In this document: positions 1-6,939 of the stretch, piece after piece
How the letters are laid out: the number at the start of each line of letters is the position of its first letter
Numbering within the stretch: the stretch's first letter is position 1
Assembly: GCA_045106875.1 (NCBI GenBank)
Contig: JBGCFK010000210.1
Location: 1-7,723, forward strand
Origin: Thermohalobaculum sp045106875
Lineage (GTDB): Bacteria > Pseudomonadota > Alphaproteobacteria > Rhodobacterales > Rhodobacteraceae
DNA: 7,723 nt
Reading direction: 5' to 3'
Position numbers and translations under genes: made by a program
The notes under the pieces: generated by a model
The model's input: the letters and a program-made list of their open reading frames with translations, nothing else
Database searches by the model: none
Told to the model about the DNA's origin: nothing

Positions 1-616
1 CGGTGATGATGCCCAGCGTCCCCTCGGACGCGACAAGCAGGTTCTTGAGGTCATATCCGGTGTTATTCTTGCGCAGGCCCGACAGGTCCCGGACTATGCG
101 CCCGTTGGGCAGGACAGCCTCCACCCCAAGGCAGAGATCCCGCGTATTGCCGTAACGCAGCACGTTGGCCCCGCCCGCATTCGTTGCCAGCACGCCGCCA
201 ATCATCGCCGAACCTCGGGCACCGAACATCAGCGGAAAATCCAGCGAGTGTTCCGCCACCTTATCCTGCAATGTCTGGACGACGACACCGGCATCGACCG
301 TGGTGGTGCGTGCTGCCGGATCAGTCTCGCGGATCCGGTTCATGCGGGCCATCGAAATGACTATACCGCCAGGCCTGACAGGGACGCTACCGCCCGAAAC
401 TGACGTGTTCCCGCCCTGGACGGTGATTGGGATGCCAAGGCCACATGCGGCCAGAACGAGGGCCGATACTTCCTCTACATTCGCCGGTCTGACGACTGCG
501 TGGGCTTCGCCGGAATACTGCCCTGTCCAGTCCTCAAGATAAGGTGCTGCGGCCTGACCGGTCAGCACGTTTTCCGGACCCACGATTTCTGTGAAGACTG
601 TGATTGAAAGGGACAT
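1..616 (-). CDS. FAD-binding oxidase/2-hydroxyacid dehydrogenase, GlcD/D2HGDH-like (partial, N-terminal 205 residues)
   Basis: This is the N-terminal part of a flavoprotein of the FAD-linked oxidase family (PCMH-type FAD domain), which oxidises 2-hydroxyacids such as glycolate, D-lactate or D-2-hydroxyglutarate to 2-oxoacids. Visible FAD-domain signatures are QGGNTSVSGG (residues 67-76, the pyrophosphate loop, usually GGNTGLVGG), GARGSAMIGGVLATNAGG (132-149), RYGNTRDLCLGVEAVLPNG (154-172) and NNTGYDLKNLLVASEGTLG (184-202). The C-terminal substrate-binding half lies beyond the left edge, so the substrate cannot be read. The start at 616 is preferred over the in-frame ATG at 622, because GGGAG at 628-624 sits 7 nt before 616 but only 1 nt before 622. 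The gene begins 18 bp after the ThDP-enzyme stop, so the two are probably co-transcribed and may act in sequence. Family assignment is secure; the substrate is unknown. Confidence 0.88.
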   Translation of the reverse strand, partial: MSLSITVFTEIVGPENVLTGQAAAPYLEDWTGQYSGEAHAVVRPANVEEVSALVLAACGLGIPITVQGGNTSVSGGSVPVRPGGIVISMARMNRIRETDPAARTTTVDAGVVVQTLQDKVAEHSLDFPLMFGARGSAMIGGVLATNAGGANVLRYGNTRDLCLGVEAVLPNGRIVRDLSGLRKNNTGYDLKNLLVASEGTLGIIT

Positions 617-623
617 TTGCATT

Positions 624-628
624 CTCCC
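624..628 (-). promoter_or_regulatory. Ribosome binding site of the FAD oxidase gene
   Basis: GGGAG (minus strand) lies 7 nt upstream of the ATG at 616. It decides between two in-frame ATG codons, at 622 and 616, in favour of 616. Confidence 0.6.
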
Positions 629-634
629 GGATTA

Positions 635-2263
635 TCAGGCGGGTGGAGCCGGATGGATGAACGGCCAGGGCGAGCTGTCGCTACCCGTCGGAACGGGCAC
701 CTCGACCACCACGGGCGCATCTGCTGCCAACGCTGTCTCCAGGGCGGTCTTCAGCGCAGCGGGACTGTTGGCTTTCAGCCCCATCACACCAAAGCTTTCT
801 GCCAAGGCCGTGAAATCGGGGTTCCGCAGGTCCGCACCGATCAATCGGTTGCCGTAGCTCTGCTGCTGGTCCCGCCGGACATTGCCGTAAGCATTGTTGT
901 TGAACACTACTGCGACCACGTTGATCCCATGCTGTACCGCGGTCGCCAGCTCCTGCACACCGAACATGAACCCGCCATCGCCGGAAACCGAGATCACCGC
1001 CTTGTCCGGGTTCGCCACTTTCACGCCCAAAGCGGTGTTGTAGCCAAAGCCCAGATTGTCCTGATAGCCGCAGGTCACATATTGGCGCGGGGCATAGACC
1101 GGGAAGCACATGCGGGCGGTGAAACCGACCTGGCTGACCTCTTCCACAAAGAATCCATCGCGGGGCAGCACTTCGCGGATGACCTGCAGATAGCCCTGCT
1201 GGGGCTGCACGCTGGTCAGCGCCTCGGTGGCGGCATCGGCATGGGCGCGGTACTCGGCACCCCGATCCGGGCGTGCGCCGATATGCGCCGTCAGGGCGTT
1301 GATCAGCGCGCGCGTGCCCTGGGCCGCGTCCGCGACGACACCCAGATCCGGCTTGAGCCGAACGAACTCGGTCGGGTCGATATCAATGCGCAGCGTCTTG
1401 ATGCCCTCGGGGAACCAGCGCCAGCGGAAGTGCTGCAGTTCCAGCCTGCTCCCGATGCCGATCAGGAGATCGCATTCTGGCCAGAACTTCCATGCGGCGG
1501 GTGGCAACAGCGCGAGATCGTCATCCTCGGGCATCACGCCCTTGCCGGTACGATGTGCGGTCACCGGAGCCTGCAACAGCCGGGCAAGTTCCTGCACCTC
1601 GGTGCTGGCACCCATCGCACCACCACCGACCATGATCATCGGGTTCTTCGCGACGGCGATCATCTGGGCGGCCGCCTCGATGTCGTCCGGGTCGGGCACA
1701 GGTGACGGGGTGGGTTTGGCCGCGGTGCCCATGTCGACCTCTGCGGCCATACCGAAGACATCCCACGGGGCCTCGATCCCCACGGGCCGGGGCCGCCCCG
1801 ACAGCATGGTGCGGAAGGCATCGGCCATCAGTACCGGTGCCTCGGTTGGATGATTAATCCGCTCGGCCCACTTGGTCAGCCCGCGCAGCGTCGCCAGATG
1901 GTCCGGCAATTCGTGCAACTGCCCGCGCCCCTGGCCGATCAGGTGAGACATGATATTGCCCGTGATGCACATGACGGGCGCATTTGCCCCATAAGCCGTG
2001 CAGAGCGCCGCGCCGGAGTTCAACAGCCCCGGCCCCGGCACGACCGTATAGACCCCCGGCCTGCCGCTGGAGCGCGCATAGCCATAGGCCATGTATCCCG
2101 CGCCCTGCTCGTGGCGGGTGTGGATGAAACGGATGTCCTCGGCTTCGCGGGCCAGCGCATCGTTAAAGTCGTACATATGCGCGCCGGGAATACCAAAGAC
2201 GGTATCGACCCCGTTTGCGGTCAATGACTTCGCGATGATCTCGCCGGTTGTTAATCGGGGCAT
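635..2263 (-). CDS. Thiamine-diphosphate-dependent 2-oxoacid decarboxylase/carboligase-like enzyme (acetolactate synthase superfamily)
   Basis: The 542-residue protein has the three-domain layout of the acetolactate synthase/benzoylformate decarboxylase superfamily. The N-terminal pyrimidine-binding domain (about 1-170) carries GIPGAHMYDFNDAL (24-37) and the conserved catalytic glutamate E52 in HEQGAGYMAYGYA. The central domain (about 190-330) includes VGGGAMG (212-218) and TGKGVMPED (239-247). The C-terminal pyrophosphate/Mg domain has the GDG...NN signature, GDGGF (428-432) to NNNAYG (455-460). The enzyme should bind ThDP and Mg2+ and decarboxylate or ligate 2-oxoacids in the cytoplasm, but the substrate cannot be read from sequence. 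The start is set by a perfect AGGAGG 7 nt upstream; a longer 580-residue reading adds an unlikely N-terminus. The gene lies 44 bp after hpaH and 18 bp before a flavoprotein gene. That context suggests a role in feeding substrates such as aromatic 2-oxoacids into the homoprotocatechuate pathway, which is an inference. It may be labelled acetolactate synthase by automatic annotation. Confidence 0.88.
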   Translation of the reverse strand: MPRLTTGEIIAKSLTANGVDTVFGIPGAHMYDFNDALAREAEDIRFIHTRHEQGAGYMAYGYARSSGRPGVYTVVPGPGLLNSGAALCTAYGANAPVMCITGNIMSHLIGQGRGQLHELPDHLATLRGLTKWAERINHPTEAPVLMADAFRTMLSGRPRPVGIEAPWDVFGMAAEVDMGTAAKPTPSPVPDPDDIEAAAQMIAVAKNPMIMVGGGAMGASTEVQELARLLQAPVTAHRTGKGVMPEDDDLALLPPAAWKFWPECDLLIGIGSRLELQHFRWRWFPEGIKTLRIDIDPTEFVRLKPDLGVVADAAQGTRALINALTAHIGARPDRGAEYRAHADAATEALTSVQPQQGYLQVIREVLPRDGFFVEEVSQVGFTARMCFPVYAPRQYVTCGYQDNLGFGYNTALGVKVANPDKAVISVSGDGGFMFGVQELATAVQHGINVVAVVFNNNAYGNVRRDQQQSYGNRLIGADLRNPDFTALAESFGVMGLKANSPAALKTALETALAADAPVVVEVPVPTGSDSSPWPFIHPAPPA

Positions 2264-2270
2264 CTGAGGC

Positions 2271-2276
2271 CCTCCT
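2271..2276 (-). promoter_or_regulatory. Ribosome binding site of the ThDP enzyme
   Basis: A perfect AGGAGG (minus strand) lies 7 nt before the ATG at 2263. It is the strongest Shine-Dalgarno sequence in the window and fixes the start against a 38-residue longer reading from 2377. Confidence 0.75.
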
Positions 2277-2307
2277 GATTTATGGCTCTGGGATGTGCTG
2301 ACATTGG

Positions 2308-3108
2308 TCAGGCGAAGCTGATATCCACCCTGCCGAATGTGCCGAAATCCGTCTCGATGCGGGTGCCGGGCGGACATTCCAGTGGTCGCGTGAAACTGCC
2401 CGACAGGATCACGTGGCCCGGCTCGATCGCCTGCCCGTATCCGGCCATGCGCCGGGCAAGCCAGACGACGCTTTGCACCGGGTCATTCAGCACGCCTGCA
2501 CCCAGCCCGGTCTCCTCGACCTCGCCATTGCGAAAGGCCATGGCGCCGACCCATCGCAGGTCGTGGTCGTCCACGCCGTGCCGTTGCGGGCCCAGCACAA
2601 TCCCTGCATTGGCCGCATTGTCGCTGATCGTATCGGTGATGATGCGGCTCTGCCCGCTTGCCGGGTCCTTGCGCAGGACGCGAGTGTCCAGGATCTCGAT
2701 TGCCGGGGCAACATGCTTGGTCGCTGCGATGACGTCATCGCGCGTCACATCCGCGCCGCTGAGCGCGCGCTCCATGACAAAGGCAATCTCGACCTCGATG
2801 CGCGGCTGGATGAACCGCCCCGCCGGCACGGTCGCGCCGTGGTCAAAGGCCATGTCGTCGAACAGGATACCGCTATCGGGAATGTCGATATTCAGCGCTT
2901 GCTGCATCGCTTTGGATGTCAGGCCGATCTTCCAGCCGATCACCCGGCGGCCCTCTGCCAGCTTTTGCGCGTGGATAGCCTTTTGAATCGCATAGGCGTC
3001 GTCCATGTCCATGCCGGGATGGCGCAGGGACAAGAGGCCGATCTGGGTACGGTTGGCCTCGGCCTGCAACAGCTCCGCTGCCGCTTGCGCGTGTTCTTCG
3101 GGTGTCAT
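2308..3108 (-). CDS. hpaH: 2-oxo-hept-3-ene-1,7-dioate hydratase (HpaH)
   Basis: HpaH adds water to 2-oxohept-3-ene-1,7-dioate to give 4-hydroxy-2-oxoheptanedioate, the substrate of the HpaI aldolase. The 266-residue length fits the family (E. coli HpaH is about 267). It belongs to the hydratase/decarboxylase branch of the FAH fold, with MhpD and DmpE/DmpH as relatives. Visible features are GWKIGLTSKAMQ (58-69) with conserved K60, the metal-binding pair E105 and E107 in RIEVEIAF, a third acidic ligand E138 in APAIEILD, and GSFTRPL (237-243) near the C-terminus. The start codon overlaps the hpaG stop in an ATGA, which suggests translational coupling; the Shine-Dalgarno sequence is otherwise weak. 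A longer open frame running back to 3399 is a reading through hpaG and has no homology sense. The 44-bp gap to the ThDP gene contains no terminator hairpin. Confidence 0.94.
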   Translation of the reverse strand: MTPEEHAQAAAELLQAEANRTQIGLLSLRHPGMDMDDAYAIQKAIHAQKLAEGRRVIGWKIGLTSKAMQQALNIDIPDSGILFDDMAFDHGATVPAGRFIQPRIEVEIAFVMERALSGADVTRDDVIAATKHVAPAIEILDTRVLRKDPASGQSRIITDTISDNAANAGIVLGPQRHGVDDHDLRWVGAMAFRNGEVEETGLGAGVLNDPVQSVVWLARRMAGYGQAIEPGHVILSGSFTRPLECPPGTRIETDFGTFGRVDISFA

Positions 3109-3953
3109 TCGTCCGCCACCCCGTTGCGCAGGATGCCGATGCCTGTGGCCTCGACCTCGACGACGTCGCCGGGCACCAGAAAGCGGGGCGGGTCGAAGCG
3201 TGCGCCCGCGCCCGTGGGTGTGCCGGTGATGATGATATCTCCGGGCTGGAGCATCATGAAGGTCGAGATATACGCGATTTGCTGGCGGATCGGGAACATC
3301 ATGCGGGCGAGCACGTCGTCCTGCCGGGTCTCGCCGTTCACCCGGGTGACGATGCGTGCATCGTCCAGCTGCGCGGGGTCGGTGAAGGGCACCAGCCATG
3401 GCCCCATGGCGCCCGAGCAGTCCCAGTTCTTGCCTTGTGTGACGTTGAACTTGGCGTGCCGGACCCAGTCTCGGATCGTGCCCTCGTTGCAGAGCGTCAA
3501 GGCGGCGATGTGGTCATAGGCGTCCTCCGGCTGGATCCGCCGCCCGGATTTGCCGATGATCACGGCGATCTCGCCTTCATAGTCCAGCTTCTCACTTTCT
3601 GGCGGGCGGATCAGCGGCTGCTCGTGCCCGGTGAAGCCACTGGCAAAGCGCGGGAACAACGACATGTATTCCGGCAGTTCGCTGCCGTCCTTGTATTCGG
3701 CATTGCGGTCGGGAAAGTTCACGCCGACGCAAAGGATCCGCCGTGCGTTGGGCACCGGGATCCGGTAGGTGAACTCGGCATGCGTTGGTGACTTGCCCGC
3801 CGCTGCATCTACCAGCCGTGGAAGTCCACCGGCCTCTATCACATCGTGCAGGCTGGACCATTCTGGCAAATCGGGGCTGAGCGCGATCATGCCGTGATCG
3901 GTGACCGCCCCGTAGAACTCGGCGCCACCGGCGGTGTATGTTGCAAAGCGCAT
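3105..3953 (-). CDS. hpaG: Single-domain fumarylacetoacetate-hydrolase-family enzyme, probable OPET decarboxylase/HHDD isomerase (HpaG)
   Basis: HpaG decarboxylates 5-oxopent-3-ene-1,2,5-tricarboxylate and isomerises the resulting 2-hydroxyhepta-2,4-dienedioate. This 282-residue protein is one FAH domain with an N-terminal lead segment (about 1-70). The E. coli enzyme is instead a tandem duplication of about 429 residues. Catalytic-core motifs are RRILCVGVNF (71-80), YEGEIAVIIGK (125-135) giving metal ligands E126 and E128, CNEGTIRDW (155-163) where E157 occupies the usually aspartate third-ligand position, QGKNWD (173-178) with K175, and TGTPTGAG (243-250). AGGAG at 3963-3959 overlaps the hpaD stop and lies 5 nt before the ATG. 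The stop overlaps the hpaH start by 4 bp. The fold is certain. The exact reaction rests on operon context, since FAH proteins of this length also include acylpyruvases and 2-keto-3-deoxy sugar acid dehydratases. Confidence 0.85.
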   Translation of the reverse strand: MRFATYTAGGAEFYGAVTDHGMIALSPDLPEWSSLHDVIEAGGLPRLVDAAAGKSPTHAEFTYRIPVPNARRILCVGVNFPDRNAEYKDGSELPEYMSLFPRFASGFTGHEQPLIRPPESEKLDYEGEIAVIIGKSGRRIQPEDAYDHIAALTLCNEGTIRDWVRHAKFNVTQGKNWDCSGAMGPWLVPFTDPAQLDDARIVTRVNGETRQDDVLARMMFPIRQQIAYISTFMMLQPGDIIITGTPTGAGARFDPPRFLVPGDVVEVEATGIGILRNGVADE

Positions 3954-3962
3954 GTCTTCTCC

Positions 3963-4943
3963 TCAGGGGGCAATTATCGGTTGGGATTTCAACGCGCTGT
4001 CGACCAGCTTGGCGCCCTCGAACTCGGAGCCAAGCTCGAACCAGCTTTTCGGCGCGGCAGCCCCCCAGAGCGTCTGGCGTTGTGGGTCCTTGAGATCCCA
4101 TTTGATCGGTTCGTGATCTGGGTCGATGGTCTGGTAATCCGAGCAATAGATCTCGGTCCGGTGGCCGTCTCTGTCCCGAATATACAGAAAGAACGCGTTC
4201 GAAATGCCGTGCCGACCCGGTCCGCGTTCGATGTTTTCAAGATAGCCGGTGGTCGACATCAGATCCAGCAGGTCGATGATGTTCAGCGGCGTTGGCACCC
4301 AGAACGCCGTGTGGTGCAGCCGCGGCCCTGTGCCATTGGTGAATGCCACATCGTGAACCCCGCCCTTTCGTTGCATCCAGGCGGCCCAGCTGCGCCCGGT
4401 GATGGCATCCTCGGTGTATTCTGTGACCCGAAAACCGATCTCGCCATAAAAGCGGACGCTTTCGTCGACATCGGCCGCGAACATGTTGAAATGGTCGATG
4501 CGCAGCGGTTTGACCCCGCGATAGAGCTTGTATTGCTGGTGGATCGGTTCCAGCCGGTCCATCGAGGCGTAAAATTCCAGCGGGATGCCGAACGGATCGC
4601 GTGTCCGCAGTACCCGCCCCATAAACGGGCGCTCGATCCACTCCACCGGCAGATCGCGGCCGGAGAACCATGCAGCGGCCTTGTCGAGGTCTTCCTCGCT
4701 CCAGACCTTGAAACCAAGCACACCGACAGATGGCGCGGCGGCTTTCTTCAGGATCATGCAATGATGACCACGTTCTTCCATAGCGCGCAGATAGATCGCA
4801 TCGCTGTCTTCATGCGTGACCTGCAGCCCGAGCGTGTCGACATAAAAACTGCGGGACCAAACAAGGTCGGTGACGCGCAGTTCGACATGGCTTAGCCGGA
4901 CAATATTGAATGGCGGGTCCAGGACAGGTTCCGGGATCGGCAT
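3963..4943 (-). CDS. hpaD: 3,4-dihydroxyphenylacetate 2,3-dioxygenase, type I (vicinal oxygen chelate) extradiol enzyme
   Basis: This enzyme opens the ring of homoprotocatechuate next to the diol, giving 5-carboxymethyl-2-hydroxymuconate semialdehyde. The 326-residue protein has two VOC domains, about 14-130 and 146-270. The C-terminal one carries the 2-His-1-carboxylate metal site: H151 in RIDHFNMF, H211 in RLHHTAFWV and E264 in RTEIY. Spacing matches Brevibacterium fuscum HPCD (H155, H214, E267) with a one-residue insertion. The second-sphere residues also match: H197 (acid/base), H245, Y254, N153 and W189. It therefore belongs with the actinobacterial Fe/Mn HPCD/MndD enzymes, not with the LigB-type HpaD/HpcB of E. 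coli. Metal preference (Fe or Mn) cannot be read. GGAGG at 4953-4949 precedes the ATG by 5 nt. The 42-bp gap after hpaE has no terminator, and the downstream gap to hpaG is 9 bp. Confidence 0.93.
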   Translation of the reverse strand: MPIPEPVLDPPFNIVRLSHVELRVTDLVWSRSFYVDTLGLQVTHEDSDAIYLRAMEERGHHCMILKKAAAPSVGVLGFKVWSEEDLDKAAAWFSGRDLPVEWIERPFMGRVLRTRDPFGIPLEFYASMDRLEPIHQQYKLYRGVKPLRIDHFNMFAADVDESVRFYGEIGFRVTEYTEDAITGRSWAAWMQRKGGVHDVAFTNGTGPRLHHTAFWVPTPLNIIDLLDLMSTTGYLENIERGPGRHGISNAFFLYIRDRDGHRTEIYCSDYQTIDPDHEPIKWDLKDPQRQTLWGAAAPKSWFELGSEFEGAKLVDSALKSQPIIAP

Positions 4944-4985
4944 TTTTTCCTCCGTTTTGTCTTTGGCCAGTGTTTTGGTCTGCGT

Positions 4986-6494
4986 TCAGGCGCCGAGGCG
5001 GGCTATCTTGTGCTGGCCGGTGGCGATGCCGATATGCTTGGTGTCCATGTAGAAATCGAAAGACCAATCGCCGCCGTCGCGCCCGATGCCCGACGCCTTG
5101 ACGCCTCCGAACGGTGTCGGCAGGTGACGCACATTCTCGGAGTTCACCCAGATCATGCCGGCCTGCAGCGCGTGGGAGAAGCGCATCGCGCGGGTTAGAT
5201 CATTGGTCCAGACATAGCCGGTCAGGCCGTAGGGCGTGTCATTGGCGATCGCCAGCGCCTCGTCCTCGGTTGCGAACGGGATCGAGGTCAGGACCGGGCC
5301 GAAGATCTCCTCGCGCGCGATCCGCATCTTGTTGTTGGCATTGGTAAACAGCGTCGGACGTACATAGAAGCCCTCGTCGCCAACTGTTTCGCCGCCAGCC
5401 GCCACGGTCGCGCCATCCTCGCGCGCGATGCCGAAATAGCTGGTCACCTTGCTGAAATGCTCCTCGCTGATCAGCGGACCGATCTCGGTGGCCGGATCCA
5501 GCGGGTGGCCGACCTTGATGCGGTTCACACGTTCGACCAGCCTGGTCTCAAAATCCTGGCGGATCGTATTCTGCACCAGAAGCCGCGACGAGGACGTGCA
5601 GCGTTCGCCATTGATCGAGTAGATCATGAAGATCACTGCATCCAGCGCGCGCTCGAGATCGGCATCATCAAACACGATCACCGGGTTCTTCCCGCCCAGC
5701 TCAAGATGCACCCGTTTCAGCGTATCCGCACCCTGTTTGGTGATCATCGCGCCGGTCCGGCTTTCGCCGACAAAGGCGATGGCCTTGATGTCGGGATGCT
5801 CGGTCAGCGCCTTGCCCGCATCGTGGCCATAGCCGTTGACCGTGTTCAGGACGCCCGGCGGCAGCCCGGCCTGCTCCGCGATCTCGACCAGAAGGCGGGC
5901 CGAAAGCGGGCTGTCCTCGGCGGGCTTGTGCACCACCGTGCAGCCCGCGGCCAGGGCCGGGGCGATCTTCCAGGTCGACAGCATGAAGGGTGTGTTCCAC
6001 GGAGTGATGACGCCGACCGGTCCGATCGGCACTCTTGTGGTCAGGTTCATCAAGGTCGGTGAATAGAGGTTCTGCCCATCCCGCGCACCGGTGACCTGAT
6101 CGGCGAAGAAGCGGAAGTTCTCGGCGCCCCGCACTGCCGCCTTGGACATGAAGCGCAGTGCCTGCCCAGTATCCCAGCATTCGCAGAGTGCGATCTCCTC
6201 GGCGCGCGCTTCGATAGCCTCGGCCACATTGATCAGGATCTTCTTGCGCTCCAGCGCAGGCATGTCGCGCCAGGCCGGGAACGCGTCCCGCGCCGCGGCC
6301 ACCGCCGCATCGATATCCTCGGCGGTGCCGCGCGCCACGTCGCAGATCACGCTGCGATTCAACGGAGATCGGGTCTGAAACGCCGCCCCGCGCCCCCCGG
6401 CATCCGCACCGGCAATCCGGTTCTGGATGCCATGGGTGCGAAACCTGTCGAGATACCCGTCGAGTTTTCGAAGGTTGTCTTCAAGAGCAGTCAT
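4986..6494 (-). CDS. hpaE: 5-carboxymethyl-2-hydroxymuconate semialdehyde dehydrogenase (HpaE)
   Basis: HpaE is an NAD-dependent aldehyde dehydrogenase that oxidises the ring-cleavage semialdehyde to 5-carboxymethyl-2-hydroxymuconate. The 502-residue length is typical. All ALDH hallmarks are present: TPWNTPF (164-170) with N167, HKPAE (189-193) with K190, the Rossmann-type FVGESRTG (241-248), LELGGKNP (264-271) with general base E265, nucleophile C299 in GERCTSS, and EEIFGP (395-400) for NAD ribose binding. The start at 6494 overlaps the hpaF stop by 4 bp (ATGA), and GGAGG at 6506-6502, inside the end of hpaF, lies 7 nt upstream. A longer frame to 6896 is rejected because it would overlap all of hpaF. 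Assignment to HpaE rather than another ALDH rests on its position between hpaF and hpaD plus overall similarity to CHMS dehydrogenases. Confidence 0.93.
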   Translation of the reverse strand: MTALEDNLRKLDGYLDRFRTHGIQNRIAGADAGGRGAAFQTRSPLNRSVICDVARGTAEDIDAAVAAARDAFPAWRDMPALERKKILINVAEAIEARAEEIALCECWDTGQALRFMSKAAVRGAENFRFFADQVTGARDGQNLYSPTLMNLTTRVPIGPVGVITPWNTPFMLSTWKIAPALAAGCTVVHKPAEDSPLSARLLVEIAEQAGLPPGVLNTVNGYGHDAGKALTEHPDIKAIAFVGESRTGAMITKQGADTLKRVHLELGGKNPVIVFDDADLERALDAVIFMIYSINGERCTSSSRLLVQNTIRQDFETRLVERVNRIKVGHPLDPATEIGPLISEEHFSKVTSYFGIAREDGATVAAGGETVGDEGFYVRPTLFTNANNKMRIAREEIFGPVLTSIPFATEDEALAIANDTPYGLTGYVWTNDLTRAMRFSHALQAGMIWVNSENVRHLPTPFGGVKASGIGRDGGDWSFDFYMDTKHIGIATGQHKIARLGA

Positions 6495-6880
6495 CCGATG
6501 TCCTCCAGATGGTCGCGGACATTGCCGAATTTCGGGGACATATCTGCGTCGATGTCTCGAATTTCGGCGGAGAGCGCGATGGAATGCGTTGCCATGGCAG
6601 GCGCCATGAAGTCCTTGAGGACGGCAAAGACGCGCGCGATTGCGTCCGCCTTGACGCTGTCCGGCCGGCCTGCGCGGAGGCGCACCGACAGATCCAGATA
6701 GCCGTGCTTCGCGTTTCCATCGGCCATCGCCACATGATCGACCCGTGTTGCACGAACCCGGACGCCCACCATGGGGAACACTTCGATACTCGCGGCCTCG
6801 GCGCGGATTGCCTCGCACAACGCGCCCATATTGACCACGTTTTCGAGGTTGGGCGAATAATCGATCTGAACATGTGGCAT
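6491..6880 (-). CDS. hpaF: 5-carboxymethyl-2-hydroxymuconate delta-isomerase (HpaF), tautomerase superfamily
   Basis: HpaF (CHMI) converts 5-carboxymethyl-2-hydroxymuconate to 5-oxopent-3-ene-1,2,5-tricarboxylate. The 129-residue protein is close to the 126-residue E. coli HpaF. It begins MPHVQIDYSPN, so removal of Met exposes the catalytic N-terminal proline of the tautomerase superfamily. Two conserved arginines, R41 in FPMVGVRVR and R72 in RLRAGR, fall at the positions of Arg40 and Arg71 of E. coli CHMI (numbered from Pro1). The family motif VDHVAMADG (47-55) is also present. The requirement for Pro2 fixes the start at 6880, with AAGGA 6 nt upstream. It is the first gene of the minus-strand operon, faces the divergent hpaR across 108 bp, and overlaps hpaE by 4 bp. 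Confidence 0.93.
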   Translation of the reverse strand: MPHVQIDYSPNLENVVNMGALCEAIRAEAASIEVFPMVGVRVRATRVDHVAMADGNAKHGYLDLSVRLRAGRPDSVKADAIARVFAVLKDFMAPAMATHSIALSAEIRDIDADMSPKFGNVRDHLEDIG

Positions 6881-6888
6881 ACATTTTC

Positions 6889-6917
6889 CTTAACATGTTT
6901 ACTATTGCGTTGTTAAG
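6889..6917. promoter_or_regulatory. hpaR: Inverted repeat, candidate HpaR operator
   Basis: CTTAACA at 6889-6895 is the exact inverse of TGTTAAG at 6911-6917, with 15 bp between and arm centres 22 bp apart, about two helical turns. The left arm overlaps the hpaF Shine-Dalgarno sequence (6891-6887) and an inner palindrome AACATGTT. MarR-family dimers bind such AT-rich dyads, so this is a plausible operator, but no experimental motif is available here to match it to. Confidence 0.45.
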
Positions 6918-6939
6918 TAAATTTGTTGATTCTTGTCAA
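6910..6939 (-). promoter_or_regulatory. Candidate promoter of the hpaF operon
   Basis: The minus strand has a perfect -35 hexamer TTGACA (6939-6934), followed after 18 bp by a weak -10, TAACAA (6915-6910, three of six consensus bases). The -10 overlaps the right arm of the inverted repeat, so a bound repressor would block it. The -35 match is seen directly; the -10 and the promoter role are inference. Confidence 0.35.

Noticed and set aside
617..1705. Long plus-strand open frame (362 codons) opposite the ThDP enzyme gene
   Set aside because: The translation has no recognisable motif and is rich in His, Arg and Gly. It is the antisense shadow of a clear ThDP enzyme with catalytic motifs.
2413..3519. 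Plus-strand open frame of 368 codons across hpaH and hpaG
   Set aside because: It runs antisense across two well-identified genes and shows low-complexity, motif-free protein, as expected from GC-rich codon bias.
3846..4895. Plus-strand open frame of 349 codons opposite hpaD
   Set aside because: No domain is recognised, and the opposing frame has the complete extradiol dioxygenase active site.
4944..4985. Possible promoter or terminator between hpaE and hpaD
   Set aside because: The 42 bp contain only the hpaD Shine-Dalgarno sequence and an A-rich stretch; no hairpin or convincing -35/-10 pair was seen.
6495..6896. 134-residue N-terminal extension of HpaE
   Set aside because: It reads through hpaF in another frame and gives Arg/Gly-rich sequence with no ALDH similarity; the ATG at 6494 has GGAGG and an ATGA overlap.
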